Below are positions 8,899 to 12,263 of a stretch of 12,263 bases of DNA, one piece after another. A program made the translations under genes and the position numbers. Origin of the DNA: Pyrinomonadaceae bacterium (lineage in GTDB: Bacteria; Acidobacteriota; Blastocatellia; Pyrinomonadales; Pyrinomonadaceae); the NCBI GenBank assembly GCA_013812565.1, contig JACCTF010000638.1:1-12263 (forward strand), written 5' to 3'. The stretch's first letter is position 1, and each line of letters starts with the position of its first letter. Below the pieces are notes generated by a model. That model made no database searches, was not told the DNA's origin, and saw nothing but the letters and a program-made list of their open reading frames with translations.

Positions 8899-9233
8899 TA
8901 CGGAGCTACAAGCGAGCGCTCGATCAAGTCGTGATGCTTTTCCGATAAGTCTTGAAACCGGACGCCGATGCCGCGCCCCGGGTTGCTGTAGACGACTTCG
9001 GCGTTAACAACAATGTGCTCGCCTTCAATCGGAATGCGTAACGTCAGCATTGCGCCTTCCGGCAATTCAACTTGCGTGTTCATGTAGAGGCCGCCGACGC
9101 TGATGTCATTCGTGCTCGCCACGCCGGTCGCATCAGCGCCGTTAAAGAAAACATCAATAATCAAACGCGCGCGGTTGTAATGGCGACGATCATCTTGTTG
9201 CAAGGTCGCGTCTTTCGGGAGGTGGTCAATCAC
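8898..9233 (-). CDS. PilZ domain protein (c-di-GMP binding)
   Basis: 111 residues, essentially one PilZ domain. It has the RxxxR motif (R17-H-Y-N-R21) and the downstream DxSxxG motif (D43-I-S45-V-G-G48), the two elements that bind cyclic di-GMP in known PilZ proteins. The strand GIGVRFQDLS closes the barrel, followed by a short C-terminal helix. No other domain, signal peptide or membrane segment is present, so it probably acts as a cytosolic adaptor on a partner protein. Start GTG 9231-9233 is supported by AGAGGA at 9241-9246 with a 7-nt spacer. It lies 72 nt downstream of the ATP-grasp gene on the same strand, likely in the same transcript, which suggests (inference) c-di-GMP control of a neighbouring activity. 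Confidence 0.93.
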   Translation of the reverse strand: MIDHLPKDATLQQDDRRHYNRARLIIDVFFNGADATGVASTNDISVGGLYMNTQVELPEGAMLTLRIPIEGEHIVVNAEVVYSNPGRGIGVRFQDLSEKHHDLIERSLVAP

Positions 9234-9240
9234 TTCTAGT

Positions 9241-9246
9241 TCCTCT
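9241..9246 (-). promoter_or_regulatory. Ribosome binding site of the PilZ gene
   Basis: AGAGGA on the minus strand ends 7 nt before the GTG start at 9233. It supports this non-ATG start; there is no alternative ATG nearby before the RxxxR motif. Confidence 0.7.
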
Positions 9247-9248
9247 TA

Positions 9249-9305
9249 TTATCCGAGACCGATGATTATGTATCCGGCCTGCATCTGATCCGCCGCAATA
9301 ATCAT
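9249..9305 (-). CDS. Possible 18-codon small ORF between ATP-grasp and PilZ genes
   Basis: Directly after the TGA of the ATP-grasp gene comes ATG, giving MIIAADQMQAGYIIIGLG, ended by two tandem TAA codons just before the PilZ ribosome binding site. It is in the same frame as the ATP-grasp gene, so read-through of TGA would also append it. The peptide is short and hydrophobic at its end. There is no Shine-Dalgarno of its own; translation would need reinitiation. It may be chance. Confidence 0.18.
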   Translation of the reverse strand: MIIAADQMQAGYIIIGLG

Positions 9306-10667
9306 TCAGGAGATATTTTTTTGATTAATGATGAATGTCGGCACCATGCCGCCGCCCGCTGAAACGTTGGCAAGCGCAGAAGATGACAGGCGTGTGAAAG
9401 CCGATCCGACCTTGCCGTAAAAGAGCAGCGGATCAAGATCAACAAGCTGCTCGGTAAACTCAATGCGGTTGTTCTGTTGCAGCATCGGAAAGGTTTCGCG
9501 CGCTGTGCGAACGCGCTCCTGAACCAAGTAGTCGCCACTTTCCAACGCTTTGTGAACAGCTTCGTTCCACGACGCTTCGTCCGCTTCCCACCCGATATGA
9601 ATTCCGTGACCGCCGTAATCATCATTCGGTTTGAGCACAAACCTCTCGCGACTCTCAGTCACTAACTTTAACAAATCGACTTCTTTACTTTTGTAATCGG
9701 TCTTCTCAGCACGTACATGACGCGTCCATGGCACGTGCGCGTGGATGGCGGCCTGCTCATCGGCAGTGAACAGGTGAGCATACTGAGAGTTGGTCAGGAT
9801 GGCGAAAAGGGCTTTTTTGTGAATCAACTTCGAGCGAAAGCTGTTCACCATACAGATGGCCCGCGCCCTGTATGCGTCCACAAGAGCCGGGCTTTCCCGC
9901 ATGATCGGAAGATACTCATTGACAAGCAGACGCTTGTAAACGATGTCGATTGGAAAGTCGCCGCAGCGCAACCGTCCATTTGCAAACTCAAGTTCATCGG
10001 GCGAGCACACGATTGCCGGGAACCCTTCTCTCTCAAAGAACTCTTTGAAGAGCTCAAACTCATTCTGTGTTGGTAATCCCTTGAGATCAACGATGGCGAT
10101 GCGCGGCGGCTTGTCAGGCCTGCGTCCGAGAAACTCCGTGTGGGCGCGCAGCAGCACATCAAGTAAGAGTTGACGCCCTTGGAAAGTCCGCAGCGTATAC
10201 CGCTCAGCGAAACGTTGCATCACAGGCAAAGATGAGAAGATTTCAAAAGCCACATCAGCGTAGGCGATACCCGCCGGACTCTCGCCGTTGAGTTCAACAA
10301 AGCTGTAGGCATCGTCTGTTAGAAAAGAGTCGAGCCGTGCGGTGGGCGAAACGGCTCGGTAGCCCGGGTCGATGCGTACCAGTTCGCGCTCCGTATCAGT
10401 CAACCCTAGCTCATCAAATAGCGCCGGGTCTTCGACAGCCGCGTCCTTAACTTTTTGAATTGCGCCCCAGGTTGTTTCGCAAATCTTCGTGACGCGCCCC
10501 CAATCGCTTTCGGTGACAAAGTGCGGGCGAAGGTAGGGCGAAATACGACGCCCGCCAAAAACCAGTTTCGCCCGTTCTAATTCTTCATCGAGCATGGCGC
10601 GCGACCGTTCGGCCAAGTCGCCTTCAGCAAGCAGTTGGTGATAGTGGGCGACAGCTTCATGTTGCAT
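9306..10667 (-). CDS. Circularly permuted ATP-grasp enzyme
   Basis: 453 residues from ATG 10667. ATP-grasp enzymes form amide or peptide bonds by activating a carboxylate as acyl phosphate with ATP. The order of motifs matches the permuted subgroup: SFVELNGESPAGIAYAD (122-138), a pre-ATP domain with IAIVDLKGLPTQNEF (190-204) and DIVYKRLLVNEYL (241-253), NSFRSKLIHKKALFAIL (275-291), the ATP-binding strand and glycine loop FVLKPNDDYGGHGIHIGW (343-360, K346), the hinge YLVQERV (380-386), DLDPLLFYGK (410-419), and LANVSAGGGMVPT (432-444) with the metal-binding Asn. No partner domain is fused. A TTG at 10688 would add seven residues, but AAGGA at 10679-10683 sits inside that extension and suits ATG 10667 (11-nt spacer). 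The substrate is unknown. The PilZ gene follows, with the GCS2 ligase beyond it. Confidence 0.87.
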   Translation of the reverse strand: MQHEAVAHYHQLLAEGDLAERSRAMLDEELERAKLVFGGRRISPYLRPHFVTESDWGRVTKICETTWGAIQKVKDAAVEDPALFDELGLTDTERELVRIDPGYRAVSPTARLDSFLTDDAYSFVELNGESPAGIAYADVAFEIFSSLPVMQRFAERYTLRTFQGRQLLLDVLLRAHTEFLGRRPDKPPRIAIVDLKGLPTQNEFELFKEFFEREGFPAIVCSPDELEFANGRLRCGDFPIDIVYKRLLVNEYLPIMRESPALVDAYRARAICMVNSFRSKLIHKKALFAILTNSQYAHLFTADEQAAIHAHVPWTRHVRAEKTDYKSKEVDLLKLVTESRERFVLKPNDDYGGHGIHIGWEADEASWNEAVHKALESGDYLVQERVRTARETFPMLQQNNRIEFTEQLVDLDPLLFYGKVGSAFTRLSSSALANVSAGGGMVPTFIINQKNIS

Positions 10668-10678
10668 GCGCGTTGGAA

Positions 10679-10683
10679 TCCTT
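10679..10683 (-). promoter_or_regulatory. Ribosome binding site deciding the start of the ATP-grasp gene
   Basis: AAGGA on the minus strand lies 11 nt before ATG 10667 and downstream of the alternative TTG at 10688, so it favours the shorter protein. The spacing equals that seen for the ligase gene at 8558-8563. Confidence 0.45.
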
Positions 10684-10815
10684 ATCAAGCCAATCTATAC
10701 AAAGACCCGTCGAAGCGCACAGAGAGTAGCACACTTCTTCACAGCGGAAAAAGTATGCATTTTACAGTTCTTTCTTAACCAAACGCTGCGCCTTGCGCTC
10801 GGTCAGTTGATGCTA

Positions 10816-12263
10816 CTATTTCCGCTTGGTTGAGTTGGTTGAGGGTTGGGGAAGCGTCAGTGTGAGAGGATGGCTATTACGTAAAACGCCGAGTGTCAAG
10901 ACGGAATCATGTTGTTCAAAGGGATTCTCAATCGACTTTGTTTCTGGCAGCGGCTTGCCGTCGACAGAGACGATTTGGTCGCCTGGACGAAGGCCACTGG
11001 AGGCAGCGGCGCTTTCTGGACGCACGAAGATGACAAGCAAGCTGCTTGGCGCGCTTGAATTTAGAGCAACCCCTGCCGGTAACATCACCACTGCTTCAAA
11101 GCCGAGTATCAACGAGTTCTTTGCATACGAAGCCCGATGTTCCGAGTGTGGCGTGCCGTCGTGTTCTGCGAGTTGCAGAGCCGTTATTGTCGCTTTAACA
11201 GGATCGAAAGCTTCGCGCAACTCAACCGTAATAACGCGCGGCTTACCCTCTGTACGCCAAACGGTAAACTGTACCGGAACGTTTGGGCCTGCCTGCCTGA
11301 GCAACCGCGAGAAGTCATCGACGCCCCGAATCGAATGCGCACCAATGCGTGCTACTACATCTCCGGCGCGCAAACCGGCAATGGCCGCCGGAGTATTCGG
11401 CGGCACTGCTGTTAACAACACGCCTTGACCTCGCTGCATCATTTCAAAAGCTTGCTGGCGCGGCCATCCGCGAGATAACAAATTTGCTAGTGTGGTCATC
11501 GCTACAGCGTCGCCGCGCGCGCCGAGCCACGGTTGTGGAACGCTTGCACGACGGGTGAGCACACGCTTCACCGCTTGGTCCACGATGTCCGACGGCACTA
11601 GATATGCACTGCTGCTTGTGCGGCTTCGCTCAACAATGCCGACAAACTCGCCTGCCCTGCTTAGTGCGACCGCCCCGTCTATAGCGTGCCAGAGATGGGA
11701 TGATGGAACGATCACTTCCAGCGACCGCCCTTCGAAAAGAGCGCTCTGAGGGTCGACTAACTTCCCTTCAAATTCGTTGAGGCGTATGTAAACGGTGTCA
11801 GCTTCTGCCTCTGCTTCTTTGATACGCTCTGGAGCAAACAACCGTACGGCCTGCTGCTCCATAAGCAGTTTTTCTTCGCCTACCTTACCTGCTTTCTTCA
11901 TAGCGAAAACTTTTTGCTCGACTTCAGTGGAAGCTTCTTTCACAAGACGCGCTGAAGACGAAGGGAGCGCATCATCAACTTGTAGCAGTGACAATCCCGT
12001 CACGGCGTCAAGCCCGATAAACTTCGCTTTCGCTTGTGTACCATTCCGCCGCACAACCATTAAATCAACTGCATCTGCATCAACCGGGTTTGTGCCATGT
12101 TGCATCTCCAGCGACGAGTTGAGCGCTTCAACTTCGATGACAGCCTGCCGTAATCGCGCAACGACGGTCCGCCCATCTTTCAGCAAGTGCCCTACAACAA
12201 TGTTCGTGTGGGCATTCGCCTCGTTCAACTGTTCGTCTTTGAAAGCGGTGACGGTCTGTGATC
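10816..12263 (-). CDS. HtrA-like protein with two PDZ domains and a degenerate protease domain, 5'-truncated
   Basis: The frame is open to the window edge (SQTVTAFKDEQ before the TTG at 12228), so the N-terminus, including any signal peptide, is outside. Residues below are numbered from the codon at 12228. Residues 1-225 resemble a trypsin-like HtrA domain, but the catalytic positions are lost. No His is found where TNxHVV is expected after KDGR (17-20). The DxALL-type Asp is G78 in VTGLSLLQV. The GNSGG-like site reads AIDGAVALSRAGEFVGI with D184 at the Ser position. A charged helical insert spans about 95-145. PDZ1 covers about 234-338 (WLGARGD, VLLTAVPPNTPAAIAGLRAGD); PDZ2 covers about 376-460 (VRPESAAASSGLRPGDQI). 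A scaffold or chaperone-like role in the envelope is more likely than proteolysis. It ends in a basic tail, 148 nt before the ATP-grasp start. Confidence 0.8.
   Translation of the reverse strand, partial: SQTVTAFKDEQLNEANAHTNIVVGHLLKDGRTVVARLRQAVIEVEALNSSLEMQHGTNPVDADAVDLMVVRRNGTQAKAKFIGLDAVTGLSLLQVDDALPSSSARLVKEASTEVEQKVFAMKKAGKVGEEKLLMEQQAVRLFAPERIKEAEAEADTVYIRLNEFEGKLVDPQSALFEGRSLEVIVPSSHLWHAIDGAVALSRAGEFVGIVERSRTSSSAYLVPSDIVDQAVKRVLTRRASVPQPWLGARGDAVAMTTLANLLSRGWPRQQAFEMMQRGQGVLLTAVPPNTPAAIAGLRAGDVVARIGAHSIRGVDDFSRLLRQAGPNVPVQFTVWRTEGKPRVITVELREAFDPVKATITALQLAEHDGTPHSEHRASYAKNSLILGFEAVVMLPAGVALNSSAPSSLLVIFVRPESAAASSGLRPGDQIVSVDGKPLPETKSIENPFEQHDSVLTLGVLRNSHPLTLTLPQPSTNSTKRK

Noticed and set aside
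10689..10815. TATAGAT on the minus strand upstream of the ATP-grasp gene as a -10 box, and GCGCAAGGCGC as a terminator of the PDZ gene
   Set aside because: No matching -35 element at proper spacing, and the hairpin has only a 4-bp stem without a T-run; both are too weak to annotate.

Overview
The window looks like a bacterial chromosome segment of moderate GC content, dense in genes and with short intergenic gaps. It combines a standard nuoL-nuoM-nuoN end of a respiratory complex I operon with a PilZ protein, a permuted ATP-grasp enzyme and an HtrA-like two-PDZ protein. My best guess is a Gram-negative from the Acidobacteriota (Blastocatellia/Pyrinomonas-like). This rests on remembered family resemblance, not on a search. 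I see no rRNA, tRNA, CRISPR array, insertion sequence or integrase.

Left part (1-5823, plus strand): the 3' end of a complex I operon. It holds nuoL (5' end cut off by the window), nuoM, a small secreted thioredoxin-fold gene of TlpA type, and nuoN. The three Nuo proteins are the antiporter-like, proton-pumping membrane subunits and keep the buried Glu/Lys/His residues of the family. Two features are unusual: NuoL carries two long histidine-rich or low-complexity loops, and the tlpA-like gene sits between nuoM and nuoN.

Middle part (5829-7350, plus strand): an unrecognised 189-codon gene directly behind nuoN, then a stand-alone class I glutamine amidotransferase with a complete Cys-His-Glu triad. 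A perfect 13-bp GC-rich hairpin lies 36 bases after the nuoN stop, inside the first codons of the unknown gene. It could be the nuoN terminator or an attenuator. A long imperfect hairpin (7342-7402) ends this plus-strand unit where it meets the convergent minus-strand genes.

Right part (7413-12263, minus strand, read right to left): a two-PDZ protein with a degenerate trypsin-like domain (5' end cut off), a circularly permuted ATP-grasp enzyme, a PilZ c-di-GMP-binding protein and a YbdK-type carboxylate-amine ligase (GCS2 family). The amidotransferase, the GCS2-type ligase and the ATP-grasp enzyme are three separate amide-bond or nitrogen-transfer enzymes within about 4.3 kb. Together they suggest synthesis or modification of a small peptide or amidated metabolite, possibly under c-di-GMP control. 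This is the best candidate for an uncharacterised system here; the substrate cannot be read from the sequence.
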